From the NCBI GenBank assembly GCA_003597955.1, contig QZJU01000019.1:1-45171 (forward strand): 45,171 nucleotides of DNA, read 5' to 3'. The translations under genes were made by a program, and so were the position numbers. Each line of letters starts with the position of its first letter. Position 1 is the stretch's first letter. The notes below the pieces were generated by a model. It worked only from the letters and a program-made list of their open reading frames with translations, was not told where the DNA came from and ran no database searches. Positions 28,938-36,747 of the stretch are shown here, one piece after another. The DNA comes from Candidatus Parcubacteria bacterium. GTDB lineage: Bacteria; Patescibacteriota; Patescibacteriia; PEXW01.

Positions 28938-29939
28938 ATGAAAATAATTTTAGCCAAACCCAGAGGTTTTTGCGCGGGCGTTGACCGGGCGATCGACACC
29001 GTTGAATTAGCTTTGGAACTTTTTGGCAAGCCGGTTTATGTCAAGCATCAGATTGTCCATAATACCCATGTCGTCGCTGCTTTGGAAGCCAAGGGCGCAA
29101 TTTTTGTGGAATCGGTTTTGGAAATTCCCAAAAAATCAGTTTTGGTTTTTAGCGCGCACGGCGTACCGCCGGAAGCTTGGCAGCAAGCCCGCGCCAGAGA
29201 ACTGGAAGTAATTGACGCGACTTGCCCTTTAGTCACGAGAGTGCATTTTGAGGCTAAGAATTTCAGTCGCAAGGGTTACGATATACTTTTAATTGGTCAT
29301 CGGGGGCACGTGGAAGTTGTCGGAACCATGGGCGAGGCGCCCGGCAAAATTCAATTAGTCAATGATGTCAACGAAGCAAAAAAAATTCAAGTTAACAATC
29401 CTGACAAACTGGTGGTTTTGAGCCAAACCACTTTGAGCCTGGATGACACGGCAGAAATTTTAGAAGTTCTAAAAAGCCGGTTTCCAAAATTAGAAACGCC
29501 GCCAAAAGGGGACATCTGTTACGCAACAACAAATCGGCAAGCGGCAGTTAAGGCTTTGGCCAGCAGAGCGCAAGTAATTTTAGTGGTCGGTTCCAAGGAA
29601 AGTTCAAATGCGAATCGCCTGCGTGAAGTCGCCGAAGTTGCCGGTGCTAGGTCTTGGCTGATTAACGATCCCGGGGAAATTAAAACAGAATGGCTTGAGG
29701 GTGCAGAGAGTATTGGGATTACTTCTGGCGCTTCGACACCCGAAGATATTTTTGAAACCGTCGTGGCGACAGTTCAAAGGTTAACAAAAGGTGAAGTCGT
29801 CGAATTGGAACATTTGCGCGAAGGGGTCTGGTTCGCTTTGCCCGAAACGATTTTGAAATCAGCCAAGGACAAAAACTTGGGCGGTGCAATTTTAAAAAAG
29901 CATGAAATTGCTAAGCAAGCTAAAATGACGGTAAATTAA
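28938..29939 (+). CDS. ispH: 4-hydroxy-3-methylbut-2-enyl diphosphate reductase
   Basis: Last step of the non-mevalonate (MEP) isoprenoid pathway, producing IPP and DMAPP with a [4Fe-4S] cluster. 333 residues from MKIILAKPRGFCAGV; the track start seven codons earlier lies in the promoter region. The three cluster Cys are in GFCAGVDRAI, DATCPLVTRVH and DICYATTNRQ. Substrate residues appear in HQIVHNTHVV, GHRGHVEVVGTMGEA and SSNANRLREVAE, with GITSGASTPEDI near the end. Many CPR lack this pathway, so its presence with uppS and uppP suggests local synthesis of the lipid carrier. The next gene, an Fe-S assembly protein, begins four bases after the stop. Confidence 0.96.
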   Translation: MKIILAKPRGFCAGVDRAIDTVELALELFGKPVYVKHQIVHNTHVVAALEAKGAIFVESVLEIPKKSVLVFSAHGVPPEAWQQARARELEVIDATCPLVTRVHFEAKNFSRKGYDILLIGHRGHVEVVGTMGEAPGKIQLVNDVNEAKKIQVNNPDKLVVLSQTTLSLDDTAEILEVLKSRFPKLETPPKGDICYATTNRQAAVKALASRAQVILVVGSKESSNANRLREVAEVAGARSWLINDPGEIKTEWLEGAESIGITSGASTPEDIFETVVATVQRLTKGEVVELEHLREGVWFALPETILKSAKDKNLGGAILKKHEIAKQAKMTVN

Positions 29940-29943
29940 ATTT

Positions 29944-30246
29944 ATGGTGACCAAAGCTCAAGTGCAGAAAATCTTAAGAACCTGTGATGATCCCGAATTA
30001 GGCGTCAATGTCGTGGACCTTGGCCTAATTTATGATATTCAAATTTCCAAAAAAGGCTTCGTTAAGGTAATCATGACTTTAACCACGCCTGGTTGCCCTT
30101 TGTTGGACTATTTCGTTGACACGACAGCCAGCAAAATTCGGGGTTTAAAAGGGGTAAAAGACGCCAAAGTGGAAATTACTTTTGATCCGCCTTGGGATAA
30201 ATCCAAGATGACAAAAATTGCTAAAGACCAGTTAGGCTTGGATTAA
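29944..30246 (+). CDS. MIP18/SufT-like iron-sulfur cluster assembly protein (DUF59)
   Basis: 100 residues, a typical size. MIP18-family proteins help insert or carry Fe-S clusters. Conserved features: TCDDPELGVNVVDLGLIYDI, the reactive-Cys motif TTPGCPLLDYFVD, and the closing VKDAKVEITFDPPWDKSKM. It directly follows ispH, whose product needs a [4Fe-4S] cluster, so a dedicated maturation role is a reasonable inference. Elp3 in this window also needs such a cluster. There is no paaD-type catabolic context. Confidence 0.92.
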   Translation: MVTKAQVQKILRTCDDPELGVNVVDLGLIYDIQISKKGFVKVIMTLTTPGCPLLDYFVDTTASKIRGLKGVKDAKVEITFDPPWDKSKMTKIAKDQLGLD

Positions 30247-30274
30247 AAACCCCCGCTTTTGTGGAAAAGCGGGG
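30245..30274 (-). terminator. Intrinsic terminator for the minus-strand 30284-30752 module
   Basis: CCCCGCTTTT/AAAAGCGGGG ten-pair stem with a T run on the minus strand. It can also serve weakly for ispH on the plus strand. Confidence 0.8.
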
Positions 30275-30283
30275 AATCATAAG

Positions 30284-30394
30284 TTATTTATCCAATTTTT
30301 GGTCAAGTGAGCAGTCTGTTGTTGGGGTTGCTTTTGGCGGCGCCTGCTGGTCTTCAGTTTCATCTCCGAGCGGGTATCTGCCAGCTTGGATCAT
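30284..30394 (-). CDS. Possible 36-residue ORF, coupled to the preceding short ORF
   Basis: Starts with ATG overlapping the upstream stop (ATGA) and ends just before the terminator. Reads MIQAGRYPLGDETEDQQAPP and onwards, hydrophilic and Pro/Thr-rich. It may form one protein with the 30391-30447 ORF if a frameshift separates them. Support is positional only. Confidence 0.35.
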   Translation of the reverse strand: MIQAGRYPLGDETEDQQAPPKATPTTDCSLDQKLDK

Positions 30395-30447
30395 TCGGCT
30401 GATCCTTCTTTGCCACTTTTTTGTTTTTGAACATCTGGACTGTACAC
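30391..30447 (-). CDS. Possible 18-residue ORF with a strong ribosome site
   Basis: AAGGAGG lies four bases before a GTG; the peptide MYSPDVQKQKSGKEGSAE is basic and disordered-looking. It lies 47 bp after the 30495-30752 gene in the same orientation. The ribosome site is as strong as at the genes at 10774 and 30495. Confidence 0.35.
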   Translation of the reverse strand: MYSPDVQKQKSGKEGSAE

Positions 30448-30494
30448 TTTTCCTCCTTGCTAGAAGTAAGTTTTGGGTAAATAGGGCAAACTAA

Positions 30495-30752
30495 TTAGTC
30501 TGCCGGGGGTTTGGGGGTGGGTAAACTTGGCCCGAATTGAATTTGGTCGCGTTTAGCAAGCTCTTGGGCTCGCAAGTTGTAAATGCTGGTTGGATCAATG
30601 ACCCTAGGCGGGCCAATGATAGGCAAAGGCAATTGTGGTCCCGGATTCTGGGCAATCAGCATTGACGGATAAGTGTCTCCATCCATGATTGGTTCAGATT
30701 CGAGCGAACCTTGGGCATTGCCTAACTTTTTCCTTAACCAACTAAAGGCCAT
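30495..30752 (-). CDS. Small Pro-rich hypothetical protein
   Basis: 85 residues from the ATG at 30752 (MAFSWLRKKLGNAQG), which has AAGGAGG four bases upstream; the track start 12 codons earlier is not needed. After a short amphipathic helix the sequence is low in structure and Pro-rich (NPGPQLPLPIIGPPRVIDPT; GPSLPTPKPPAD). No membrane span or signal. A TTGACA-17-TAGACT promoter with a leader of about 50 nt and a downstream terminator mark it as another self-contained minus-strand module. Not recognised. Confidence 0.55.
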   Translation of the reverse strand: MAFSWLRKKLGNAQGSLESEPIMDGDTYPSMLIAQNPGPQLPLPIIGPPRVIDPTSIYNLRAQELAKRDQIQFGPSLPTPKPPAD

Positions 30753-30809
30753 GCTTCCTCCTTGATTTTGAAAGTTCAAAACAGCCAAGCTTTGGTTTTT
30801 AGATTTATA

Positions 30810-30838
30810 AGTCTAGCCTAATAATGAAAGAATGTCAA
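30810..30838 (-). promoter_or_regulatory. Promoter of the 30284-30752 module
   Basis: TTGACA, 17 bp, TAGACT on the minus strand, followed by a leader ending in AAGGAGG. Confidence 0.65.
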
Positions 30839-30920
30839 TCCAGCACCACTTTCCGGCGAAGCGTTTACAATTGGACCAAGATATTCAATCAGGTAAATAA
30901 CTTTTGTTAAAATTTAAGAC

Positions 30921-30962
30921 TTTTAGCGGAAAGAGGTGCGGGGTCAACCCCAGACGCTAAAA
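30921..30962. other. Two-step hairpin upstream of the ZIP gene
   Basis: Outer stem TTTTAGCG/CGCTAAAA encloses GGGGT/ACCCC. Contains gaggtgcggggt, similar to part of the 18338-18382 hairpin. Its role is unclear; it lies just upstream of the ZIP promoter. Confidence 0.4.
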
Positions 30963-30996
30963 TCACCATAAAAAATTCTTATGCTATAATTATAAC

Positions 30997-31746
30997 ATGA
31001 CAACAATTTGGCTATTTTCGATTTTGAGCGTCATTTTTATAAGCTGCGTTTCTCTCGTTGGAATTTTTACATTGTCATTTCAAGAAGCCAAGCTAAAAAA
31101 GTGGCTGCTGTATTTAGTGAGTTTTGCCGCAGGCGCAATGTTGGGTGACGGTTTTATTCATTTGTTGCCTAAAAGTTTGTTGGAAAATACTAAATCCGAA
31201 GCCGTCGGCTTTTCGATCCTAATTGGGATTGTTTTGTTTTTTATTCTGGAAAAAGTGATTTTTTGGAGGCATTGTCACCAACCGACAACTGAAAAGCATG
31301 TGCACAGCTTTGGCTTGATTAATTTAGTGGGGGATGGTTTGCATAATTTTATAGACGGCATAATTATCGCCGCCAGTTTTTTGGTGAGTCTGCCTTTAGG
31401 TTTGGCCACCAGCATCGCTGTGCTCGTGCATGAGATCCCCCAAGAGATTGGAGATTTTGGAGTTCTATTGCACGCCGGTTACACCAAGCGTCAAGCTATT
31501 TTTTACAATTTTTTGTCGGCCGCGGCCGCGCTTTTTGGTGCGGTGATTACCCTGATTGTCGGCGCTGGAGCCGAAGGTATCGTGAGCTTTCTGCTGCCTT
31601 TAACCATTGGCGGTTTTATCTACATTGCCGCGGCAGATCTTTTGCCGGAACTGCATAGGGAGAAACACACCGCCGAATCTTTTTTACAGTTGTTTTTCTT
31701 CCTGTTGGGTATCGGTTTGATGGCCCTGCTTTTATTACTCGAATAA
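30997..31746 (+). CDS. ZIP family metal transporter
   Basis: Imports zinc or other divalent metals through the membrane. 249 residues with about eight spans. Diagnostic metal-site helices: DGLHNFIDGIIIAASFL (HNFxDG, span IV) and VLVHEIPQEIGDFGVLLHAG (HEIPQExGDF, span V). A His-containing loop (WRHCHQPTTEKHVHSF) lies between spans III and IV, as in the family. The region after span V, YNFLSAAAALFGA, also matches. TATAAT lies six bases before the ATG with an extended -10 TGC, so the transcript is leaderless or nearly so. Convergent with the phosphomannomutase gene 27 bp away. Confidence 0.93.
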   Translation: MTTIWLFSILSVIFISCVSLVGIFTLSFQEAKLKKWLLYLVSFAAGAMLGDGFIHLLPKSLLENTKSEAVGFSILIGIVLFFILEKVIFWRHCHQPTTEKHVHSFGLINLVGDGLHNFIDGIIIAASFLVSLPLGLATSIAVLVHEIPQEIGDFGVLLHAGYTKRQAIFYNFLSAAAALFGAVITLIVGAGAEGIVSFLLPLTIGGFIYIAAADLLPELHREKHTAESFLQLFFFLLGIGLMALLLLLE

Positions 31747-31773
31747 CATTTTAAAATTTCGGGAAATTCATTT

Positions 31774-33120
31774 TTAGGAAATCGCAACGCTTTTAATAAA
31801 ATCAATCACTTCTTTGTGTTTGTCCGATAAAATTTTTTGGGTATCGCCCTCGACCGTGATTCTTAAAAGCGGTTCGGTATTGGAAGGCCGGACATTCACC
31901 CACCAGTCTGGGTATTCAATGGTCACCCCGTCCAATTCGTCTTGGCGGCCGTCTTGATATTTTATCTTCACCGCTTGGATGACTTCGGGAATGTTTTTGA
32001 CCACGATATTGGTTTCGTCAGCTCGGAAATAGGGATTTAAGCCTACAATAATTTCCGAAAGCTTTTTGCCTTCCTGGGAAATAAGCATTAGCAAAATCAA
32101 AAAAGAAATAAAACCCGAATCGGCGTAAAAATTATCTCGAAAGCTGTAATGGGCTGAAACTTCTCCGCCCATTATTCCGTTGTGATCACGTAGGCCGTTG
32201 GCGACATTCACAAAACCAACGGCGGTGCGGATTGGCCGGCCACCCCATTCTTTTATTCTTTGCGGTACGGCTTTACTGCATATGGCATTGTAGGCAATGC
32301 CGGCGCCCGGATTCCTTTCTAAAAAATACTTCGCCAAAACCAGCAAAGTTGTGTCGGCCCTAACAAATTCGCCTTTTTCGGTGACAAAGAAAAGCCGATC
32401 GGTGTCACCGTCCATGATAACACCAAAGTCCGCCTTGGTTTCCAAAACTTTAGCCTTGATTTGCGTCTGTGATTCAGGCAAAAGGGGGTTGGAAGGGTGG
32501 GCGGGAAAATTGCCGTCCAATTCAAAATTTATTGGGATTAATTGACAGGGCAGCTTTTCAAAAATCAAAGGCATTACTTTGCCGGCCATGCCATTGCCGG
32601 CGTCAACCACGATTTTAAAAGGCTTGATTTTGGAAATCTCGGTGAAAGCAAAAATGTGTTTTAGGTAGTCGGGCCAGAAGTCTTTTGGCGAAATTTTGCC
32701 GGGGACGGTCATGGCGAATTCCCGATCTTTAATGTATTCGTAAACTTCTTGACCCCGGACAATCCTTAGGCCATCCCGAAAAACCGTCATTTTTATACCA
32801 TTGTATTCTTTGGGGTTATGGGATGCGGTAATCATAACTCCGCCGTCGTATTTAAAGTGGCCAGTAGCAAAGTAGACCATGTCAATTGGAACTTGGCCCA
32901 AGTCGTGGATTTCCACGCCTTGGCTGGCCGCGCCTGCCATGAATCGCTCGGCCAATTTCGGAGAGCCAATTCGCATATCTCTGCCGACCACGATTTTTTT
33001 GGTTTTGGTTAATTGCGCGTAACCTTGGCCGACCACATAAGAAGTTTCGGGGTTAAGTTCGTCTGGATAGATACCGCGGACATCATAAGCTTTAAAAATT
33101 TTTGGGTTTAAGTTTGCCAT
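31774..33120 (-). CDS. Phosphomannomutase/phosphoglucomutase
   Basis: Interconverts hexose 1- and 6-phosphates for surface polysaccharide and nucleotide-sugar synthesis. 448 residues, full length. Motifs: FKAYDVRGIYPDELN at the start, catalytic phosphoserine in TASHNPKEYNGIKM, metal loop DGDTDRLFF, sugar-specificity loop GGEVSAHYSFRD, and phosphate-binding RPSNTEPLLRITVE. The GGE-x-S-x-H-Y loop fits dual-specificity PMM/PGM enzymes of the AlgC/ManB type. No Shine-Dalgarno. It probably supplies precursors for the cell envelope along with the undecaprenyl genes nearby. Confidence 0.95.
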   Translation of the reverse strand: MANLNPKIFKAYDVRGIYPDELNPETSYVVGQGYAQLTKTKKIVVGRDMRIGSPKLAERFMAGAASQGVEIHDLGQVPIDMVYFATGHFKYDGGVMITASHNPKEYNGIKMTVFRDGLRIVRGQEVYEYIKDREFAMTVPGKISPKDFWPDYLKHIFAFTEISKIKPFKIVVDAGNGMAGKVMPLIFEKLPCQLIPINFELDGNFPAHPSNPLLPESQTQIKAKVLETKADFGVIMDGDTDRLFFVTEKGEFVRADTTLLVLAKYFLERNPGAGIAYNAICSKAVPQRIKEWGGRPIRTAVGFVNVANGLRDHNGIMGGEVSAHYSFRDNFYADSGFISFLILLMLISQEGKKLSEIIVGLNPYFRADETNIVVKNIPEVIQAVKIKYQDGRQDELDGVTIEYPDWWVNVRPSNTEPLLRITVEGDTQKILSDKHKEVIDFIKSVAIS

Positions 33121-33232
33121 TTTTTATATTGTTAAATTTTCAAAGTTAATCAAACTAAGACTTTTAGCCTAAATAATTATTTAAGTGAATTATAACCCAC
33201 AAGAAAAAATTTTTCCAAAGGTCTGTAGGCGA

Positions 33233-34162
33233 TTATTTATTAATTAAAAATTCAGTAAGCACAAAAAAGATCCAAAAAGCTACAAGCATTAAACTCTCCC
33301 TTTTTGATAGAGTTCGGCCGGTCCGCATGAAATGAAACAAAATAAACGCGGCCACAACCATAAACACGCCGGTGGAATAGATGATTTTTTGAGGAAAGGA
33401 GAAAGGATTTAGCAACGCGAGAATGCCAACCACTATGGTGGCATCGGCTAAAACCGTGCCAAGCACATCGCCGACGGCCAAAGAGTCGGCGCGCTGTTTA
33501 ACGGATCGCAAGGAAAAGAAGAATTCTGGCATGGTCGTGCCCAGGCTGACAATTAACATGCCGATAATAACCGGACTGACTTCAAACGAGCGGGCGAGCG
33601 AAGTTGCTGAAGTAACTGTGAAATGTGAGCCGGTTAACAACACCGCCATACTAAAAAGCAAAAGAAAGAAATTTTTCAGTTTGTTTTCCGCGTTGTCAAA
33701 AGATTTTCTGCCGTCAACTCCGTTTTGAAGGGAGATGTAATAAAATACACCGCCAGCGAGAATTAGCGCCAAGCCGTCAATGCGCGAGAAATTGCCGTCC
33801 AAGCCTAGGATTAACGGCAATAACAATAAAAATGGATAAACACTGTGGTGTTTTAGGATTTTGCTTTGAATTTTTAGTCCCCGGCTAGTCAAAAGAACAA
33901 TTACGGCAAAAACCAAGGTTAAATCCGCAATATTTGAGCCGAAAAGCATGCCTAAACCGAAAGCGGGGACGCCTTGAATGGCAGCATTTATGGAAATGAA
34001 AGTTTCCGGCAAAATTGAAATTATGGCGACGACGATAAAGCCGATTGTGTATTTTGACAATCTAAAACTTTCAGCTAAACGCGCGGCGAATCTCGTGGCC
34101 AGGGTAGCGCCCTTGATTACCAAAAAGAGCGAAACGCAGAAGATGAATAAGTTCGTTAGCAT
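33233..34162 (-). CDS. Calcium/sodium antiporter family protein (CaCA, YrbG-like)
   Basis: Membrane exchanger of cations for Na+ or H+. 309 residues from MLTNLFIFCVSLFLVIKG at 34162; the track start lies 47 codons upstream inside a GC-rich repeat. Two alpha-repeats are visible: VVAIISILPETFISINAAIQ with GSNIADLTLVFAVI, and IVSLGTTMPEFFFSLRSVKQ with GDVLGTVLADATIVVGI. The second repeat reads GDVLGT where the first has GSNIAD. About ten spans. No Shine-Dalgarno. Substrate (Ca2+ or another cation) is not certain. Confidence 0.92.
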   Translation of the reverse strand: MLTNLFIFCVSLFLVIKGATLATRFAARLAESFRLSKYTIGFIVVAIISILPETFISINAAIQGVPAFGLGMLFGSNIADLTLVFAVIVLLTSRGLKIQSKILKHHSVYPFLLLLPLILGLDGNFSRIDGLALILAGGVFYYISLQNGVDGRKSFDNAENKLKNFFLLLFSMAVLLTGSHFTVTSATSLARSFEVSPVIIGMLIVSLGTTMPEFFFSLRSVKQRADSLAVGDVLGTVLADATIVVGILALLNPFSFPQKIIYSTGVFMVVAAFILFHFMRTGRTLSKRESLMLVAFWIFFVLTEFLINK

Positions 34163-34194
34163 ATTCAGCAATACTTTTTTATTTGATCGGGGAT

Positions 34195-34330
34195 CCGGCC
34201 TGCCCGCCACCCGCCCGAACGACTGAAGTCGTTCAGTCGGGCGGGTCGCTGCGCTTAGGCGCGGCAAGGCGGGGACTTGTTCCGCCATGGGGCGGGATGC
34301 CATCTACTTTTTCGATTTCATTAGATGGCG
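34195..34330. repeat. GC-rich inverted repeat next to tRNA-Pro
   Basis: CCCGCCCGA/TCGGGCGGG (34210-34218 and 34237-34245) encloses ACGACT/AGTCGT, forming a cruciform. The surrounding 130 bp are much richer in GC than the neighbouring genes and extend the antiporter ORF in an unlikely way. No gene is supported. Confidence 0.6.
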
Positions 34331-34377
34331 GTAAACCCTCAACCCGTGCGTCCCATAATGCGCTAGTTTTTGTGAAC

Positions 34378-34453
34378 TGGTCGGAGTGGTGGGACTTGAA
34401 CCCACGGCCTCAGCGACCCGAACGCTGCGCGCTACCAACTGCGCCACACTCCG
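34378..34453 (-). tRNA. tRNA-Pro (anticodon CGG)
   Basis: Minus strand: acceptor CGGAGTG with CACTCCG, D arm GCGCAGTTGGTAGCGC, anticodon arm CAGCG-TTCGGGT-CGCTG with CGG at 34-36, T arm GTGGGTTCAAGTCCCAC, discriminator A, CCA encoded. The plus-strand ORF at 34183 that reads across it (EWWDLNPRP...) is the usual antisense translation of a tRNA. Confidence 0.95.
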
Positions 34454-34480
34454 TTATCATAAATCGAGATTATCTATATA

Positions 34481-34509
34481 TTGACGAAATGTCAAAGTCG
34501 GGGTAAATT
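34481..34509 (+). promoter_or_regulatory. Promoter of uppS
   Basis: TTGACG, exactly 17 bp, TAAATT. The ATG at 34517 is seven bases after the -10 box, which predicts a leaderless mRNA. The TTG start proposed by the track is the -35 box. Confidence 0.7.
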
Positions 34510-34516
34510 AAGATTT

Positions 34517-35218
34517 ATGTTAAACACCAAACAATTAGCTGTGCCTCAACATATCGGTTTTATAATGGACGGCAATCGCCGTTGGGCTAAAGAACGCGGT
34601 TTACACACGCTCGAAGGCCATCGGCGCGGCTATGACAATATAAAGAAAGTCTTGCAATGGTGCATTGATCGCGGCGTTAAAGTCGTTACGGTTTATGCGT
34701 TTTCCACGGAAAATTGGAATCGGCCGAAGAATGAAGTTAAATATCTGATGAGGTTATTGGCTTGGGCGTTTAAAAAAGAATTGATCGACTTGCAAAAGAA
34801 GAATGTTAAAGTGAATTTTTTCGGACGCTTGGAGGGTTTGCCGAAAAATGTCCAAAAGGAACTACTGGTGTTGCTTGAGAAGACTAAATATAATACTAAA
34901 GCGGTTTTGAATTTGGCAATCAACTATGGTGGCCGCGCCGAAATTCTTGACGCAATAAAAAAACTGATGAAAAAAAGTGCCGAGGCTTTTCAGCTGACTG
35001 AATTGAATTTCAGGAATTTTTTGTATAACAGCTCTGTACCTGATCCTGATCTTATAATTCGGACGTCTGGTGAACAGCGGCTCTCTGGGTTTTTGCTGTG
35101 GGAGGCGGCTTACGCAGAATTGTATTTTACCAAAAGGAAATGGCCGGAATTTTCTGAAAAGGACTTGGATGTCGCGATTGAAGATTTTGCTCAGCGGAAA
35201 CGGAATTTCGGAGCCTAG
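34517..35218 (+). CDS. uppS: Undecaprenyl diphosphate synthase (cis-prenyltransferase)
   Basis: Builds the C55 lipid carrier for peptidoglycan and surface glycans from FPP and IPP. 233 residues. Signatures: HIGFIMDGNRRWAKERG with the catalytic Asp, GHRRGYDNIKKVLQWC, VVTVYAFSTENWNRP, LNLAINYGGRAEI, and PDPDLIIRTSGEQRLSGFLL followed by the conserved Trp-Glu near the C-terminus (LLWEAAYAELYFT). IPP would come from the pathway ending in ispH in this window. Start chosen from the promoter position; no Shine-Dalgarno. Confidence 0.96.
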   Translation: MLNTKQLAVPQHIGFIMDGNRRWAKERGLHTLEGHRRGYDNIKKVLQWCIDRGVKVVTVYAFSTENWNRPKNEVKYLMRLLAWAFKKELIDLQKKNVKVNFFGRLEGLPKNVQKELLVLLEKTKYNTKAVLNLAINYGGRAEILDAIKKLMKKSAEAFQLTELNFRNFLYNSSVPDPDLIIRTSGEQRLSGFLLWEAAYAELYFTKRKWPEFSEKDLDVAIEDFAQRKRNFGA

Positions 35219-35247
35219 GGGATTATTAGAAAGCCTGCGTTCAGCCT

Positions 35248-35277
35248 TTGGCTAAAAGCCAGGGCTTTTGTTATAAT
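35248..35277 (+). promoter_or_regulatory. Promoter of the 35296 operon
   Basis: TTGGCT, 18 bp, TATAAT, 18 bp before the ATG. Read as the start of the three-gene run to mutM. Confidence 0.6.
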
Positions 35278-35295
35278 TTTAAGGCAAACGAATTT

Positions 35296-36297
35296 ATGAT
35301 CAGCCACCCCTTACTTCAACCAAAAAGAACTTCCTTACAAACCAAGATCGCGAATCTGGCGCAGGACGTTTCCACGCGGGAACCAGACGAGCTGGATAAG
35401 CCTTTAAGTATTTACAATAAAAATTGGGTATTGGTGATGACGATTTTCAGCCTGATTTCGGTTTTGGCGTTTATGTTGGTGCCTGTCATTACGCTGACTA
35501 CAGGCGAATCAACCACAAATTTTTTGGAGAATGTCAAAGATTTGGTTAATTTTGGCGCGCCGACTTTGCTGATCGTTGCCATTTTAGTTGGCACCACAGG
35601 TTATTTCGGTTATTCAAAAATCGCCTGGTGGCTAAGTTTTGGTTTTTGGGTGAGCATAGCGGTTTTGATAATCAATATTACCACCGGAGTAAATTGGCTA
35701 AACTTCGGCATTTTTTGGATAATCATTGGCACTTTGGTCGGAGTTTTACTTGGCTCGATTTTTGAACTGATTACCGCGTTCCGGCACCATCGGGAAACCT
35801 TTATTAAAGTTCTGTTGTTCATCGGTATCTTAGCTACAGCCGCGGCAAGTTTCGTTTCCATTCAAAACGGCTCCAAAAAAAGCGTTTTAGCGATTACTTT
35901 AGAAGAAGCGCAAAATCGGCTGGATTACGCGATTTTCAAACCCACCGACATTCCCGACCGCTTCAGCATCTACCAACCTTTTGTTTATGTCTCCAGGGAT
36001 AAGCTGCACATGTATTTTGGCGATGACCCTTATCCGCCGCCGCCAGTAATTGAATTTTTAAAGGGCTTGGAGGTGGTGGAAACGAAAGGAGTGGGGCAGT
36101 TACCCGAAGAATATATCAGCGATTATTCCAAAGTCATGATAAATGGTTCCGAGGGTCGCTATAGGGAAGATCGCGGTCGGACAATCGTCGAGTGGCAACA
36201 AGACAACACTTACATCATCGTAGCAAGTTATAGCCCCATCAACGGCAAAGAATTGCTGGACTTCGCCAGGTCTTTCGTGCCGCTTTACGCTCCTTAA
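35296..36297 (+). CDS. Membrane protein with C-terminal DUF4367-like extracytoplasmic domain
   Basis: 333 residues from the ATG at 35296 (MISHPLLQPKRT), 18 bases after the -10 box; the longer track ORF begins inside the promoter. Four spans lie in residues 45-200 (MTIFSLISVLAFMLVPVITL; FGAPTLLIVAILVGTTGYFG; WWLSFGFWVSIAVLIINITT; FGIFWIIIGTLVGVLLGSIF) and another at KVLLFIGILATAAASFVSIQ. The C-terminal domain outside (SKVMINGSEGRYREDRGRTI; QQDNTYIIVASYSPINGKEL) matches the DUF4367 style seen in anti-sigma-like and stress proteins. Role unknown. First gene of an operon with a CBS protein and mutM. Confidence 0.75.
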   Translation: MISHPLLQPKRTSLQTKIANLAQDVSTREPDELDKPLSIYNKNWVLVMTIFSLISVLAFMLVPVITLTTGESTTNFLENVKDLVNFGAPTLLIVAILVGTTGYFGYSKIAWWLSFGFWVSIAVLIINITTGVNWLNFGIFWIIIGTLVGVLLGSIFELITAFRHHRETFIKVLLFIGILATAAASFVSIQNGSKKSVLAITLEEAQNRLDYAIFKPTDIPDRFSIYQPFVYVSRDKLHMYFGDDPYPPPPVIEFLKGLEVVETKGVGQLPEEYISDYSKVMINGSEGRYREDRGRTIVEWQQDNTYIIVASYSPINGKELLDFARSFVPLYAP

Positions 36298-36301
36298 ATA
36301 T

Positions 36302-36745
36302 ATGCGATTGAGAGAAGTGATGACCCACAAGGTATTTTGTCTGCAAGCAGACCAAGACATAAATTCGGCGATACATTTTTTCGCCGAGCACAAAATTACA
36401 GGCGCACCGGTGCTGGAAAAAAAACAGGTGGTGGGAGTTCTTTCTGAAAAAGACATTTTTCGCGCGCTTTACCCGAGCGTAGCTGAATTTTATGAAAACC
36501 CGGAACTCTGGATGGAAGAGGTCGAATTGGAAGCTAACGCAAAATCCATTTTGAATCAGCCGGTGAAAATTTATATGTCCAAAAATCTGATTTGCGCCAC
36601 GCCTGACACTCCGGTAATGCAGGCTGGTTCAATGATGTTGGCTCACCGGGTTCACCGCATTTTAGTCATGGATGCCGAAAAATTAGTGGGAATCGTTACA
36701 CGGGCGGAAATTTTTCGGAATTTGTTTCGACTTTATTCTAAGTAG
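36302..36745 (+). CDS. CBS domain pair protein
   Basis: 147 residues made of two CBS motifs, residues 1-60 (VMTHKVFCLQADQDINSAIH; ITGAPVLEKKQVVGVLSEKD) and 80-147 (YMSKNLICATPDTPVMQAGS; HRVHRILVMDAEKLVGIVTR). Such pairs bind adenosine nucleotides and sense energy state. There is no attached catalytic domain. It starts five bases after the DUF4367-like gene and ends two bases before mutM, so it is in their operon. Confidence 0.9.
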   Translation: MRLREVMTHKVFCLQADQDINSAIHFFAEHKITGAPVLEKKQVVGVLSEKDIFRALYPSVAEFYENPELWMEEVELEANAKSILNQPVKIYMSKNLICATPDTPVMQAGSMMLAHRVHRILVMDAEKLVGIVTRAEIFRNLFRLYSK

Positions 36746-36747
36746 TT

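Noticed and set aside
30261-30494. 77-residue plus-strand ORF
   Set aside because: Starts inside the terminator hairpin and opposes two short minus-strand ORFs with a strong ribosome site.
34183-34506. 107-residue plus-strand ORF containing EWWDLNPRP
   Set aside because: Classic antisense translation of a tRNA gene, here tRNA-Pro.
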